Shown here: positions 46,428-55,775 of the stretch, in pieces
Layout of the letters: the number at the start of each line of letters is the position of its first letter
Position numbering within the stretch: position 1 is the first letter of the stretch
Origin: CAZLGM01 sp964623625
GTDB lineage: Bacteria > Desulfobacterota > Desulfobulbia > Desulfobulbales > Desulfocapsaceae
Direction: 5' to 3'
Assembly (NCBI GenBank): GCA_964623625.1
Contig: CAZUUJ010000004.1
Location: 19,818 to 83,817, forward strand
DNA: 64,000 nt
Position numbers and translations under genes: made by a program
Notes under the pieces: generated by a model
Told to the model about the DNA's origin: nothing
Seen by the model: the letters and a program-made list of their open reading frames with translations, nothing else
The model's database searches: none

Positions 46428-48140
46428 TTAGTTAGTCCATGGAACAACGCCTTTGGAAAGAGTTCCTTTTGAGAGATAGTGCACACGATCCACCTCACGT
46501 AAAATTTTTTCATCATGAGTAATCATGAATATTGCCGGTCTGAACTCTATGGTTTTCAGGTTATTCAAGAATTGACTGACAGCTTCAACGTCAAGATGAT
46601 TTGTTGGTTCATCAAGGATTAACAGCTTGGGCCGACGTAAAAGAGCACGAGCCAATGCAATTCTCTGCCGCTGGCCACCCGACAGCAGGATGCCTTTATC
46701 ACCGACCTTGGTATCATAACCTTGCGGCATGTCCTGGATAAACGTATGGGCGGCAGCAAGTTCTGCAGCCTGGATAACATCATTGGTCTTGGCATCGGGG
46801 CAGCCGTAAGTAATGTTATCCAACACGGTTCCATAAAAAATTGTTGGATCCTGCATTACCATACTCATGCCAACACGCAGATGGGAGATATCTAGCTGAT
46901 CATAATCCACTCCGTCAGCATAAAGCCGGCCGTTTAAAGGGCGATAAAAACCCATAAGCAAATAGGCAATAGTGCTTTTTCCAGCCCCGTTGGGACCATA
47001 AATTGCCATAGATGAGCAGGGAGAGATATCGAGATTGATATCTTGAAGAACCGGTTGTCTGTCATAGTTAAAACTGACTTTGTCCAGGGTGATCTGCCCC
47101 TGGAAGTCGATTCGTTTTCTGGCGGGATAGAGAGGGACGACTTCAGTTTTCAATAATTCATATAGTGCTGATAATGAGCGCTGTCCTGTTATGATTTGAG
47201 GAAACGCGGTCCACATTAAATTAAGATGTTTTGACAATATACCGACAACAACATAAAACGAGAGCAACTCTCCCACACTCATTGTTCCTTTAGCAATCGA
47301 CCAGCCTCCTATTAGAAGAACCAGAAGTCCTGAGGTGGTAACAATGCTGCTATGCAGTTCAGAATACACGCTTTGAATCCACCAAAACAAGGTACCTGTC
47401 CGGCTCAGCTGCTCAAAATGCTTTAACTGGCGTTCTTTTTCGAATGATACGGCAGTCTGGATTTTGGTCAGATCCATCATTTGCAAAACAAACAGCATCC
47501 CTTTGCTGAAGTTGTGATTTGCCTGCCGGTATTCATCACGATATTTTTCAAGCCTTTTTTTTACCACAAGACCAGTCAGCATGAGCACTGGTGTAACGCT
47601 GAAAATAATCAGGAATAAAAACCAGTTTAAATAGAGTGCAAGGATAGCCAGCGTGGTACAGATGATCGCGGGTGGAATTAATTTGGATACCAGAGCCTCT
47701 GTCATCGTATTCAGGCAAACGGTGTCTGCTACCAGCCTGGCATGAGCAATCCCTATATCAAGTTTACTGTACTCGGAGCGGGAAAGTGCGTAAAATCTTG
47801 TAAGTAATTCAGTTCGTAATTTCTGGGTACCGACTCTGGCATTCTTCAGAGTCAGATAACGTCCTGCCAGGGCGGCAACACTATTTAATAAATAAAGCAA
47901 CCCGATTCCAGCCCCAAAAAGGAACAAACTTGTAAGATTCCCCACAGGGAGGACATTGTCCAAAGTATGACGTATAAGGTAGGCAATGAATAGAATAAGC
48001 AATGATTGCACCAATGAAAATGCAATACTCAGGACCATCCCCCTGTAGGAACTGAAATAGAAGCCGAAGTAGAAACGCCACATCGCTGTTGAATACTTCC
48101 TTCTCGAAGGTGTCACAGACCGTCCTTCCTCTTCATGCAT
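46428..48140 (-). CDS. ABC exporter, fused membrane and ATPase domains
   Basis: 570 residues. Six transmembrane helices (residues about 30-310) and a nucleotide-binding domain with Walker A 'GPNGAGKST' (382-390), Q-loop 'VMQDP', signature 'LLSGGQRQR' (485-493), Walker B 'LLILDEP' (506-512) and H-loop 'FMITHDEK'. It belongs to the lipid/peptide half-exporter class that works as a homodimer. No peptidase (C39) domain precedes it, so any peptide leader would have to be removed elsewhere. In context it probably exports the product of this cluster. Confidence 0.88.
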   Translation of the reverse strand: MHEEEGRSVTPSRRKYSTAMWRFYFGFYFSSYRGMVLSIAFSLVQSLLILFIAYLIRHTLDNVLPVGNLTSLFLFGAGIGLLYLLNSVAALAGRYLTLKNARVGTQKLRTELLTRFYALSRSEYSKLDIGIAHARLVADTVCLNTMTEALVSKLIPPAIICTTLAILALYLNWFLFLIIFSVTPVLMLTGLVVKKRLEKYRDEYRQANHNFSKGMLFVLQMMDLTKIQTAVSFEKERQLKHFEQLSRTGTLFWWIQSVYSELHSSIVTTSGLLVLLIGGWSIAKGTMSVGELLSFYVVVGILSKHLNLMWTAFPQIITGQRSLSALYELLKTEVVPLYPARKRIDFQGQITLDKVSFNYDRQPVLQDINLDISPCSSMAIYGPNGAGKSTIAYLLMGFYRPLNGRLYADGVDYDQLDISHLRVGMSMVMQDPTIFYGTVLDNITYGCPDAKTNDVIQAAELAAAHTFIQDMPQGYDTKVGDKGILLSGGQRQRIALARALLRRPKLLILDEPTNHLDVEAVSQFLNNLKTIEFRPAIFMITHDEKILREVDRVHYLSKGTLSKGVVPWTN

Positions 48141-48277
48141 TTACCATTTACTTGGTAATAGTAAGAATATTCCAGGAGGCGCCCATCTCTGAACAGATCC
48201 GGTCAATCTGCTTCAACAATATTGTACTGGACAGATAACCTGGCGGAATTGTGGCAGCTTGCTCGAGTTGAAATTGT

Positions 48278-49003
48278 TCAACTCTCACTTAGTGGGTACA
48301 AACAGCTGTTCTCAGCTCTTCTTCTGTCAAGGGAGTCTTTCAGTAACTTAATGATGGCTTTATTCTTCCCCTGTCTGTGCCGAATGCTATGATTATTCTC
48401 ATGAATCCTACGTTTTACAAGCACATCAGGCAATATTTTTGTTTTGTGCTTTGACTCCATTACTTTTGCAAACCAACTGATAGTTTCCATGACTTGGCAC
48501 CTTTCATGGAACAAGCCGACCTTTTTGAGCAAACCACGTTTTATCAATATGGCAGTACTGGAATAGCCCACAAGAGGTTTTGAGGACATACCAGTACTCA
48601 CCTGATTACCTCTTCTTAGTTCAGGGCTGACAAACTGGGTTACATGGCCTGTAACAATTTCCAGGTCAGGCTCAGCAATAAACGCAGCCATTTGCAGTGT
48701 CAGCTTTTCCGGTACCCACAAATCGTCTGCGTCCAAAAATGCGAGGTATTGCCCTTTTGCCGCCCGAATTCCCCTATTCCTGGCAGAAGCCTGGCCGCCA
48801 TTATCCTGATAGATATACTGAACCTGAGGGAAAGATTTGATAATATCACTGCTGCCATCTGTTGAGCCGTCATCGACAATAATAGCTTCGACAGGGTGAT
48901 ATGTTTGGGAAATAATGGTGCTGATGGATTCGTGAAGATACCTCTCACCATTGAAAACCGGCATGATTACTGATATCAGTGGAAGTCTGGAAGGGGTTTG
49001 CAT
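48278..49003 (-). CDS. Glycosyltransferase family 2
   Basis: 241 residues. GT-A domain: 'LISVIMPVFNGERYLHESI' at the start, 'VDDGSTDGSS' (about 40-49), 'ASARNRGI', and 'YLAFLDADDLWVPEKL' with the DxD-like acid pair. Inverting transfer of a sugar from a nucleotide donor is expected; donor unknown. It is very similar in plan to the GT2 at 50148-50918 and the two may be a duplicated pair. A 137-bp gap separates it from the ABC exporter gene downstream. Confidence 0.85.
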   Translation of the reverse strand: MQTPSRLPLISVIMPVFNGERYLHESISTIISQTYHPVEAIIVDDGSTDGSSDIIKSFPQVQYIYQDNGGQASARNRGIRAAKGQYLAFLDADDLWVPEKLTLQMAAFIAEPDLEIVTGHVTQFVSPELRRGNQVSTGMSSKPLVGYSSTAILIKRGLLKKVGLFHERCQVMETISWFAKVMESKHKTKILPDVLVKRRIHENNHSIRHRQGKNKAIIKLLKDSLDRRRAENSCLYPLSES

Positions 49004-49038
49004 CTCAGTCAGTATCCGTATTCGGCTATTTACGGGTG

Positions 49039-50151
49039 CTATTTTCCACCCACGACCTGTTGATAAAGGTCATCATAAGAATCAATATAACGAGCCCAAC
49101 CAAAAACATTCTTTATTCTCGATCTGGCAGACTGGCCCATACTTTGAGCTCTCTCAGGTCGGGTGATTAAATGTGCGATAGCCTCAAAATAGCTTTGAGG
49201 ATTCTCACTGTCAACCAGTAAGCCGGTCTTACCTTCTATAATCATTTCCTTTAAGCCTCCCAGTTTAGCCCCAACAACCGGTCTGCCCAGCAATCCGGCT
49301 TCCAGCGCAACAGTTGGCAAAGGATCCTTGAAGCGAGATGGAATGACAACCACATCTCCTCTGTTAATTAATTCAGAAATCTGCCGGGGGTGGATTTGCC
49401 CGGTAAACCCGACCGAGTCGTGCAGTTTCCGATTCAGAACCTGTTTTTCAAGAGCTTCCCGTTTGGTGCCATCTCCAGCAAGAGTTAAACGTGCTTCGGG
49501 GAATTTTTCCCGAAGCAAAGCAAACGCATCAATTAAAATATCAAATCCCTTTTCTTTTACTAATCGGCCTATTCCTAAAATGTGAGGAGGTGAAAACTTC
49601 AACGTTGTTGGAGAGACATTAGAATATTTCATTCCATTGTATACAACTGAGGACTGTTCCGATATTTCGGGATATATTTTTTTTACATCCGACATAACAG
49701 CGTTAGAAACTGTTGTCGTCCAGTTTGCTGTACGTAGAGTTTGTCCAAGGACCGTGTCTTTTCCAGCGCTATAGTCACCAAAGCAGGTATGCAGGGAGAG
49801 CAATGTCGGTGCAGGATATGCATTCAATGTTTTTACATGATAGAAAGATATGGGAGCAGACATCTGCACATGAACAAGCTCAGGTCTAAAAGTTTTCTTC
49901 GCTTCAGACATTGCCAGAATACAATCTTTCATTAATGGTAAATTTTTTTCAGATATGGCTTTGAGAAATGGAAAACGATGTACAGGGATTCCTTCATAGT
50001 TATCATAGGCCGGCAGATCCCGGTTGACAAGTGAGGTTATAACCATGAATTCATACCCTCGTTTTTGCATTGCAGGTAAAAACTCTAGAGACAGGGTCTC
50101 AATCCCTCCCAGTTGAGGCCAGAAGAAACCAGAAAGATAAAGAACTTTCAT
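49039..50151 (-). CDS. Glycosyltransferase family 4
   Basis: 370 residues. N-terminal 'VLYLSGFFWPQLGGIETLS' has the Gly-rich acceptor loop. C-terminal 'PHILGIGRLVKEKGFDILIDA', 'ARLTLAGDGTKREAL' and 'VVVIPSRFKDPLPTVALEAG' give the donor site, with the usual E-x7-E reduced to D and E. The ATG overlaps the stop of the upstream GT2 by four bases, as in a tightly coupled operon. Specificity unknown. Confidence 0.86.
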   Translation of the reverse strand: MKVLYLSGFFWPQLGGIETLSLEFLPAMQKRGYEFMVITSLVNRDLPAYDNYEGIPVHRFPFLKAISEKNLPLMKDCILAMSEAKKTFRPELVHVQMSAPISFYHVKTLNAYPAPTLLSLHTCFGDYSAGKDTVLGQTLRTANWTTTVSNAVMSDVKKIYPEISEQSSVVYNGMKYSNVSPTTLKFSPPHILGIGRLVKEKGFDILIDAFALLREKFPEARLTLAGDGTKREALEKQVLNRKLHDSVGFTGQIHPRQISELINRGDVVVIPSRFKDPLPTVALEAGLLGRPVVGAKLGGLKEMIIEGKTGLLVDSENPQSYFEAIAHLITRPERAQSMGQSARSRIKNVFGWARYIDSYDDLYQQVVGGK

Positions 50152-50918
50152 TTCAAAGCACCCGTTTCACCATAGACTTCCCCGGTCTCATAGAAATCAG
50201 TCCAGTTTTTTAAAGGCTTAGGCGAACCAACTGTTTGCATTCGGCGCCGGGTGATAGATTTTTTGTACACTATCATTTGGTATTTTAAGTCCAATCGACG
50301 ATCATTGGTAATATTATGGTTATGTTTTCGGTAGTACTGCGTGATATCCCGATGAATGGTTATAGCGATTTCTTCTTCTCTGGCGCGTAAAAACCAATCG
50401 ATATCATCACTGAAAAGAAGAGACTCATCAAAAATACCCACTTGGGTAAATGCTCTTCTGCGAATAAGAGCACTTCCCAGGCTCAGCATAGGCTGGGAGG
50501 GTAAAAACGGAACAAATTTCTGATGATCATCTCCTGATTCAAGCAATCGTATTCGTTGGGTGTGGCCTATAACAACCTCAATATACGGTTTGTCTGCCAG
50601 ACGTTTGAGTTGGCGTTCCAGTTTTTTTTCGCTCCATAAATCATCTGAATCTAAAAAAGCAATCACATTACCCTGCGCCAGTCCCAATCCTTTGTTTCTT
50701 GCAGCTGGTGGGCCATTATTTTTTTGATATACATATCTGACCCTGGTTCCATATTCTGCAACTATCTCCGCAGTATTATCTGTTGAACCATCATCAACTA
50801 CGATAATCTCCATTGGAGTGTAGTGCTGGTTGATGATGCTTTGCAGCGCTTCATCTAAATATTTTTCAGCATTATACGCGGGAATAATGACGCTGATAAA
50901 TGGTTGCTCACCAATCAA
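50148..50918 (-). CDS. Glycosyltransferase family 2
   Basis: 256 residues. 'FISVIIPAYNAEKYLDEAL' start, 'VDDGSTDNTAEIV', 'PAARNKGLG', and 'NVIAFLDSDDLWSEKKL' (acid pair for the nucleotide sugar). Four-base overlaps on both sides (kinase stop upstream, GT4 start downstream) place it firmly within the operon. Donor and acceptor unknown; with the other two transferases it could add a short glycan to one acceptor. Confidence 0.86.
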   Translation of the reverse strand: MIGEQPFISVIIPAYNAEKYLDEALQSIINQHYTPMEIIVVDDGSTDNTAEIVAEYGTRVRYVYQKNNGPPAARNKGLGLAQGNVIAFLDSDDLWSEKKLERQLKRLADKPYIEVVIGHTQRIRLLESGDDHQKFVPFLPSQPMLSLGSALIRRRAFTQVGIFDESLLFSDDIDWFLRAREEEIAITIHRDITQYYRKHNHNITNDRRLDLKYQMIVYKKSITRRRMQTVGSPKPLKNWTDFYETGEVYGETGALK

Positions 50919-52030
50919 GGCAGACTCTCCAGAAACTTTTTAATTTCAACTGGAATCTGGTATAAATCCGTTCCAAGTTCCAATGTATAGCAAGGCACCT
51001 GTTTTAGTAGTTTTGCCATGGCATGAAAAGATTCACCTCCTGCCCCTGGAAGTTGAAAAAGTGATCCGGGTGCCAACGCCACTAATGTCTGAGCTGCAGA
51101 TAATTTCCTGATAATTGTGTCGTTTGTGCCGGATACCTTTGGAACCAAAACAGCCTTGACAGGAAATCCATGAGACAAATTATCTTGATACTTGTTGAAC
51201 AAATAATAAACAGCTTTTTCAACATCAAGACGGTCTGCATTGATAAGAGAAGAATACAGTTGAGGAATTCTGTCCACATCCTCTGCCTCAAGGGTTCCTG
51301 ACGAGTAAAGGCTGTGGGCGTAAGGCTCGGGAGAGTTTGATATGATACAATTTTCATCCCCTACATACTTCAGGCCATTAACAATGCATGACAACGCCGT
51401 TGTAGATTTGCCTGCCCCCCCTTTGCCGGTAATTAATACTCCTCTGTCAGACAATCCGACTGCTGCGGCATGGATAATGAATTGCCTATGTTTATGCAAC
51501 CACCAATGCAAAATTGTCCGAAGAGGGGTGATAGAGTGATAATATGGCGCACTTCCGGTATCGGAAATCCAGTATATGGCAATGTTTTGAGATAAATCGA
51601 TAATATGGAGGGCACGGTTGTGGAGGATTTTTATATCCTTGGAATTAAAGCCGTTGATCAAGCCAAACTGAAGATAATCGGCGTTATCCCAAGGGATAGG
51701 TGGTAATGTTATCTTGGTAGAAGAGCTGTCTGATAAACAGATTGTTAAGGATGGCTCTGACACCGGCTCTATAGATAGGTGAGCTAGTGGAGGTGTTATT
51801 ATCGGTATAAGAGAAGATCCTGCAAAACGTAAACGGACAGTAAAGCCGCCTATCATATAATAGCGATCTAATGTTGCTCCTGTCGATTGCTCCGCATCTG
51901 AAAAAGCCTGGTAAACATTTTGAAAAAATAAGGCGGATTCCGGATTACTCAGATCAGCCGCAGATATTTCAGCATAACTTGACACAGTGATCAGCTTATT
52001 CCACCTTTTTAGAATCAGGAGGTGCTGCAT
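50915..52030 (-). CDS. HPr kinase/phosphorylase-like ATPase
   Basis: About 371 residues if started at ATG 52030; the frame is open to 52105 and a GTG at 51985, 11 bp after the PqqD-like stop, is another possible start. The C-terminal half carries 'IHAAAVGL' and the P-loop 'GKGGAGKST' (202-210), then 'GLKYVGDENCI' (about 219-229) with the acidic residues that HprK uses for phosphotransfer. The N-terminal part is unrelated to HPr kinase. HprK-like proteins occur beside PqqD-like and nucleotidyltransferase genes in peptide-modifying clusters, where one subgroup phosphorylates the precursor C-terminus. No HPr or other PTS gene is present, so a carbon-catabolite role is unlikely. Confidence 0.8.
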   Translation of the reverse strand: MQHLLILKRWNKLITVSSYAEISAADLSNPESALFFQNVYQAFSDAEQSTGATLDRYYMIGGFTVRLRFAGSSLIPIITPPLAHLSIEPVSEPSLTICLSDSSSTKITLPPIPWDNADYLQFGLINGFNSKDIKILHNRALHIIDLSQNIAIYWISDTGSAPYYHSITPLRTILHWWLHKHRQFIIHAAAVGLSDRGVLITGKGGAGKSTTALSCIVNGLKYVGDENCIISNSPEPYAHSLYSSGTLEAEDVDRIPQLYSSLINADRLDVEKAVYYLFNKYQDNLSHGFPVKAVLVPKVSGTNDTIIRKLSAAQTLVALAPGSLFQLPGAGGESFHAMAKLLKQVPCYTLELGTDLYQIPVEIKKFLESLP

Positions 52031-52466
52031 GTGGCCATCCGGATTCATCCACTTCATGAATGGGGTCAAGTAAAAGCAAATCCTCCATATCTGTATATCT
52101 TTCAAGCACCGGTGATTTAAACTGTTGTTTTATTGTTTCCCTGGAAGGTGGAGTTTCTACTTCCAAACTATTTTCGAGGTCTTCTCCGTTTCCGTCTTTC
52201 ACAATCATTTCTTCTGATTGTAATTGTGCAAGTATCTGTCCAACACCATTTTCAATATGATCTCGATCTCCTTCATATTCCACCAATATCGTTGAAACAA
52301 TCTCAGGTTTGGACATGCCTTGAATGACACAGTTCCAGATTGCTGTACCACTGTCTCGCAGACTGTAATAATGACCCTTGTCAAGGTTAACGATTACAAC
52401 CTCTCCATCAATTGTTTCATGAATAACACTTGGACTGTTTATACGATATCGATCTACTCTGCTCAT
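51996..52466 (-). CDS. PqqD-like peptide-recognition (RRE) protein with conserved-looking acidic C-terminal tail
   Basis: 156 residues from ATG 52466 with AGGAAA upstream. Residues about 8-90 are a PqqD-like winged-helix recognition domain: 'GEVVIVNLDKGHYYSL' then 'GTAIWNCVIQGMSKPEI'. A Pro/Glu linker follows, then 'FKSPVLERYTDMEDLLLLDP' and 'IHEVDESGWPHAAPP'. The motif 'DM-DLLLLDPIHEVDE-GWP' is one I recall as a recurring C-terminal tail of PqqD-like proteins in clusters of this kind. This tail could be the modified substrate or an interaction segment. First gene of the seven-gene cluster. Confidence 0.8.
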   Translation of the reverse strand: MSRVDRYRINSPSVIHETIDGEVVIVNLDKGHYYSLRDSGTAIWNCVIQGMSKPEIVSTILVEYEGDRDHIENGVGQILAQLQSEEMIVKDGNGEDLENSLEVETPPSRETIKQQFKSPVLERYTDMEDLLLLDPIHEVDESGWPHAAPPDSKKVE

Positions 52467-52857
52467 AGTTGTTTTCCTAGTAATCATAAATGCTTGAAAA
52501 TATCTCACACACTTTTCATCTTCTTGAATTAAAAATCATGGTTGGATTACTTAAAACCAACAAAATATAAATGGTTACAATGTAATTTACAAGTTAACTG
52601 TTAAGATATGTATAAGCTCCCGGGTAATCATTACCACATCCTTCTAGAGACTCCTGGCTCAAAATGTTCTTTGGGTATGTAGCAGCTCAATGGGGTTTAT
52701 AACTAACGGGTTAACTGAGGACATAATCGGACTGGCTATCTGCTCAAGAGGCCGCATTAAGTCTGGTTGTTGAAAAGGAATTATATCTCATAGAACTGAA
52801 TCGCCACTAGTATTCTAGACACTTCTAGTTATACAAAATGACTACGGGAGGGTCTTT
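52467..52857. other. Upstream region of the PqqD cluster, nothing recognised
   Basis: Should contain the promoter of the cluster. I looked here on both strands for a short precursor peptide and found none with a start signal. Confidence 0.5.
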
Positions 52858-53219
52858 ATGAGTGGGAAAAGATACAGTGGAGAATTCAAACAACAAGCAA
52901 TCAAGCAAGTCACCCAAAACGGATACACCGTGGCCGATGTTGCACGACGTTGAGGAACTACAACTCACAGCATATGAGCCTGGCTAAAGAAGTATGGCCG
53001 ACAAGCCCAGCAGGTTTGCAAAGACCAAAAAGCAACAAGAGGAAGTGAAGCGCCTAAAGGCTGAGTTGAAAAGGGTTACAGAGGAGCGAGACATTCTAAA
53101 AAAGGCGGCAGCATACTTCGGAGTCTCGTGCCTCGCTTACCTGCAAAAGAGTCTCCTTGTGGTATGCATTTATCGGTACCAACATTGGAACATACAGTGA
53201 AAGGAGAAAAAAAAGTATA
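52858..53219 (+). pseudogene. IS3-family transposase OrfA remnant
   Basis: 'MSGKRYSGEFKQQAIKQVTQ' and 'NGYTVADVARR' match the HTH start of IS3-family OrfA. Two in-frame TGA codons follow (in place of Leu in 'RRLG' and before 'AWLKKYG'), then a frameshift near 52992 into 'VKRLKAELKRVTEERDILKKAAAYF', the leucine-zipper end of OrfA. A short insertion follows and sequence fades near 53219. OrfB is absent. No matching terminal inverted repeats were identified. A long-dead element next to the PqqD cluster. Confidence 0.8.
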
Positions 53220-53345
53220 CAATAGGAGGTAATTATATCCCTGATTTTGACAACAAGAGGTGAGTTTGGGATCTTTGGGAATATAGTTGAAATTAGAATC
53301 AAGTCGTGTGTAGGTTGGCCATTTCAAGGTCCGTTGCAGAAAAAA

Positions 53346-54473
53346 TTACTCAATCCGGTTGAGTGCTTTGTCGAGATTTTCCACGGTACGATCGATATTC
53401 TGCAGTTTGTCCAGTCCTAGTAGTCCGAGCCGGAATGTCTTGAAATCTTTAGGCTCATTACATTGAAGAGGGATGCCGGCCGCAATTTGCAGACCAACCT
53501 CAGAAAACTTTTTTCCATTCTGCATGGCGACATCATTGGTGAAATAGACAACTACGCTTGGAGCCAAAAACCCATCAGCGGCCAGGCTCTTAAATCCTTT
53601 TTCGGCAAATATTGTTCTCACTCTATCACCCAGCGCTTGTTGATTGGATTTGGCCTTCTTAAATCCATATTCCTGAGTCACCTTCATCATATCACGGAGG
53701 GTTCTGAGCGAATCCGTCGGCATGGTCGCGTGATAACCAAAACCTCCATTCTCGTAAGCCTCCATAATCTCAAGCCATTTTCGCAGATCACAGGCAAAAC
53801 TTGTGCTGGTTGTCTCCTTGATTTTTTTTGATGCAGCAGCATTGAGCATGACAAGGCCACCGCAAGGGGAGCTTGACCAGCCTTTTTGAGGTGCGCTGAT
53901 CAGGATATCAACACCGCATTCCTCCATGTCAACCCAGATAGTGCCTGAAGCGACACAGTCCAAGACGACAAGTCCACCTACGGAGTGGACTGCATCAGCA
54001 ACTGCTCTGATATAGTCATCTGGCAAGATGATGCCGGAAGACGTCTCTACGTGAGGGGCAAAAACAAAATCCGGTTTTTCCGCTTCAATAGTAGCAACAA
54101 CTTCCTCTATAGGGGCTGGTATATAAGGAGCATGTTTGCTCCCATTAACAGGGCGGGCCTTCAGGACGAGGGATTCAGAAGGTATTGATCCCATATTAAA
54201 AATTTGAGTCCAGCGGTAACTAAACCAGCCGTTTCGAAGAACAAGGCATTTTTTATTCGTACCAAATTGTCGTGCTACTGCTTCCATTGAGTAGGTGCCG
54301 CCACCTGGTACAATTATTGCGCTTTGTGCATGATACGCCTTTTTCAGGATGGCGGAGATGTCTGTCATCACCTGCTGGAATGTTTGTGACATATGATTAA
54401 GCGAACGGTCAGTAAAGACCGCCGAATATTCGAGTAGTCCGTGCGGATCAACATCTGGTAATAACGCTGCCAT
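53346..54473 (-). CDS. Class V aminotransferase (phosphoserine/serine-type)
   Basis: 375 residues. Fold-type I PLP enzyme; 'IIVPGGGTYSMEAVAR' binds the cofactor phosphate, 'LVVLDCVASGT' carries the PLP-pyridine Asp, and K197 in 'SAPQKGWSS' forms the Schiff base. GGAGA precedes the ATG. It lies 110 bp downstream of serA in the same direction, so it most likely provides the transamination step from 3-phosphohydroxypyruvate (or a related 2-oxo acid) in serine synthesis. It belongs to the alanine-glyoxylate/serine-pyruvate aminotransferase branch rather than classical SerC, as seen in several sulfate reducers and methanogens. Confidence 0.85.
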   Translation of the reverse strand: MAALLPDVDPHGLLEYSAVFTDRSLNHMSQTFQQVMTDISAILKKAYHAQSAIIVPGGGTYSMEAVARQFGTNKKCLVLRNGWFSYRWTQIFNMGSIPSESLVLKARPVNGSKHAPYIPAPIEEVVATIEAEKPDFVFAPHVETSSGIILPDDYIRAVADAVHSVGGLVVLDCVASGTIWVDMEECGVDILISAPQKGWSSSPCGGLVMLNAAASKKIKETTSTSFACDLRKWLEIMEAYENGGFGYHATMPTDSLRTLRDMMKVTQEYGFKKAKSNQQALGDRVRTIFAEKGFKSLAADGFLAPSVVVYFTNDVAMQNGKKFSEVGLQIAAGIPLQCNEPKDFKTFRLGLLGLDKLQNIDRTVENLDKALNRIE

Positions 54474-54584
54474 TTTTTCTCCATTCTTTGAAGCAGAATA
54501 CAGACAAACTGCTAATTTTTATTGAATAAGTGTAGATACCTGGCCCATCATTTGTTCCTGAACTGACATGACCTTTATCTGTTA

Positions 54585-55775
54585 TTATTCACCATTCTTT
54601 AATAAAATTTTCCTGGTTCGAATCACATCCTCGTTCTTTTCGATCTCGGTTAATACATGATCGTTAATCGGTACCTCAAGATCAATGATATTGTAACCAA
54701 TAGTACCGTTTGATTCATTCAAGTAACTTGAAATATTAATATCATGCTGACCAAGAATGTTCGAAGCAAAAGCAATCATACCAGGAACATCTCTGTTGAT
54801 AATAATAATCCGAGTACGTACGGCGGTTGAAGGAATTGATTCAATATTAGGGAAATTAACACTATTGGTGATATTGCCATATTTGAGATAGCTGATCATT
54901 TCACTGGATGCTCTGCACGAGCAGTTCTCCTCAGATTCTTCGGTTGAAGCACCTAAATGAGGGGTAACCAGAATTTTGGAATGACCAATAACTGCCGGGC
55001 TGGGAAAGTCAGTGATGAATGCCTCGAGATGACCTGAATCAAGGGCCTCCAGTACTGCCGGTTCGTTGACTATTGGCCCTCTTGCATAATTGACCAGAAT
55101 GGCCCCTTTCTTCATGGAAGCAATAAAGTCTTTATTGGCCAGGTTGTGTGTATTGTTATTCAAAGGCAGATGCAGGCTGACGATATCAGCTCTTGACAGA
55201 GTGTCGGTCATGGTTCGATTGATGACCACTTCCGGCAAAAGATTGTGAATGTTATCAAAACTAGGGGAGGGATCAAAACCGAATACATTCATATTTCTGT
55301 AAATTCCGCCGTTGGCCAACCTCACACCAATTTGACCAAGGCCGATAACTCCGAGAGTTTTCCCGGCAATCTCAACACCTTTAAAAGCAGCCTTTTGCTG
55401 TTCCACATGTTCTGATACTTTCTCAGTCGGAGCTTTTGCTAGAGAATTACAAAAAGAGACTCCTCTGTAAATATTGCGCAGCCATAAAGCAATCATTGGA
55501 AAGACAAGATCTACAACAGCATTGGAGTTGGCACCTGGAGTGTTAAAAACGCAAATACCCCTGTTGCTTGCTTCTTTGACAGGAATATTGTTCACTCCAG
55601 CTCCGGCACGAGCGATGGCTAATAGCGAGGGATATTTGTCTATGGATACCTGAGAGCTGCGAACGATAATTCCATGTGGATCCTCTGTTTCTGTGGACAG
55701 GTTATACTTGGGTCCAAACAGGTTTAGTCCTTCTTGAGCAATTTTGTTCATTATTTTAATTCTGAAAGTACTCAT
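54585..55775 (-). CDS. serA: D-3-phosphoglycerate dehydrogenase
   Basis: 396 residues. Catalyses the first step of serine synthesis with NAD. Substrate domain 'IARAGAGVNNIPV' type sequence; nucleotide domain 'KTLGVIGLGQIGVRLANGG' (GxGxxG); catalytic Arg in 'NYARGPIV', Glu and the His in 'VTPHLGAST'. A C-terminal ACT domain (about residues 320-396, 'VRTRIIIINRDVPGMIAFAS') is the usual serine-sensing module, so feedback inhibition is likely. It starts with ATG at 55775 and precedes the aminotransferase gene in what is probably a two-gene operon. Confidence 0.92.
   Translation of the reverse strand: MSTFRIKIMNKIAQEGLNLFGPKYNLSTETEDPHGIIVRSSQVSIDKYPSLLAIARAGAGVNNIPVKEASNRGICVFNTPGANSNAVVDLVFPMIALWLRNIYRGVSFCNSLAKAPTEKVSEHVEQQKAAFKGVEIAGKTLGVIGLGQIGVRLANGGIYRNMNVFGFDPSPSFDNIHNLLPEVVINRTMTDTLSRADIVSLHLPLNNNTHNLANKDFIASMKKGAILVNYARGPIVNEPAVLEALDSGHLEAFITDFPSPAVIGHSKILVTPHLGASTEESEENCSCRASSEMISYLKYGNITNSVNFPNIESIPSTAVRTRIIIINRDVPGMIAFASNILGQHDINISSYLNESNGTIGYNIIDLEVPINDHVLTEIEKNEDVIRTRKILLKNGE

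Noticed and set aside
52951..52974. TGA codons in the IS3 OrfA as selenocysteine
   Set aside because: They replace ordinary residues of the HTH region, not Cys, and the ORF is also frameshifted.
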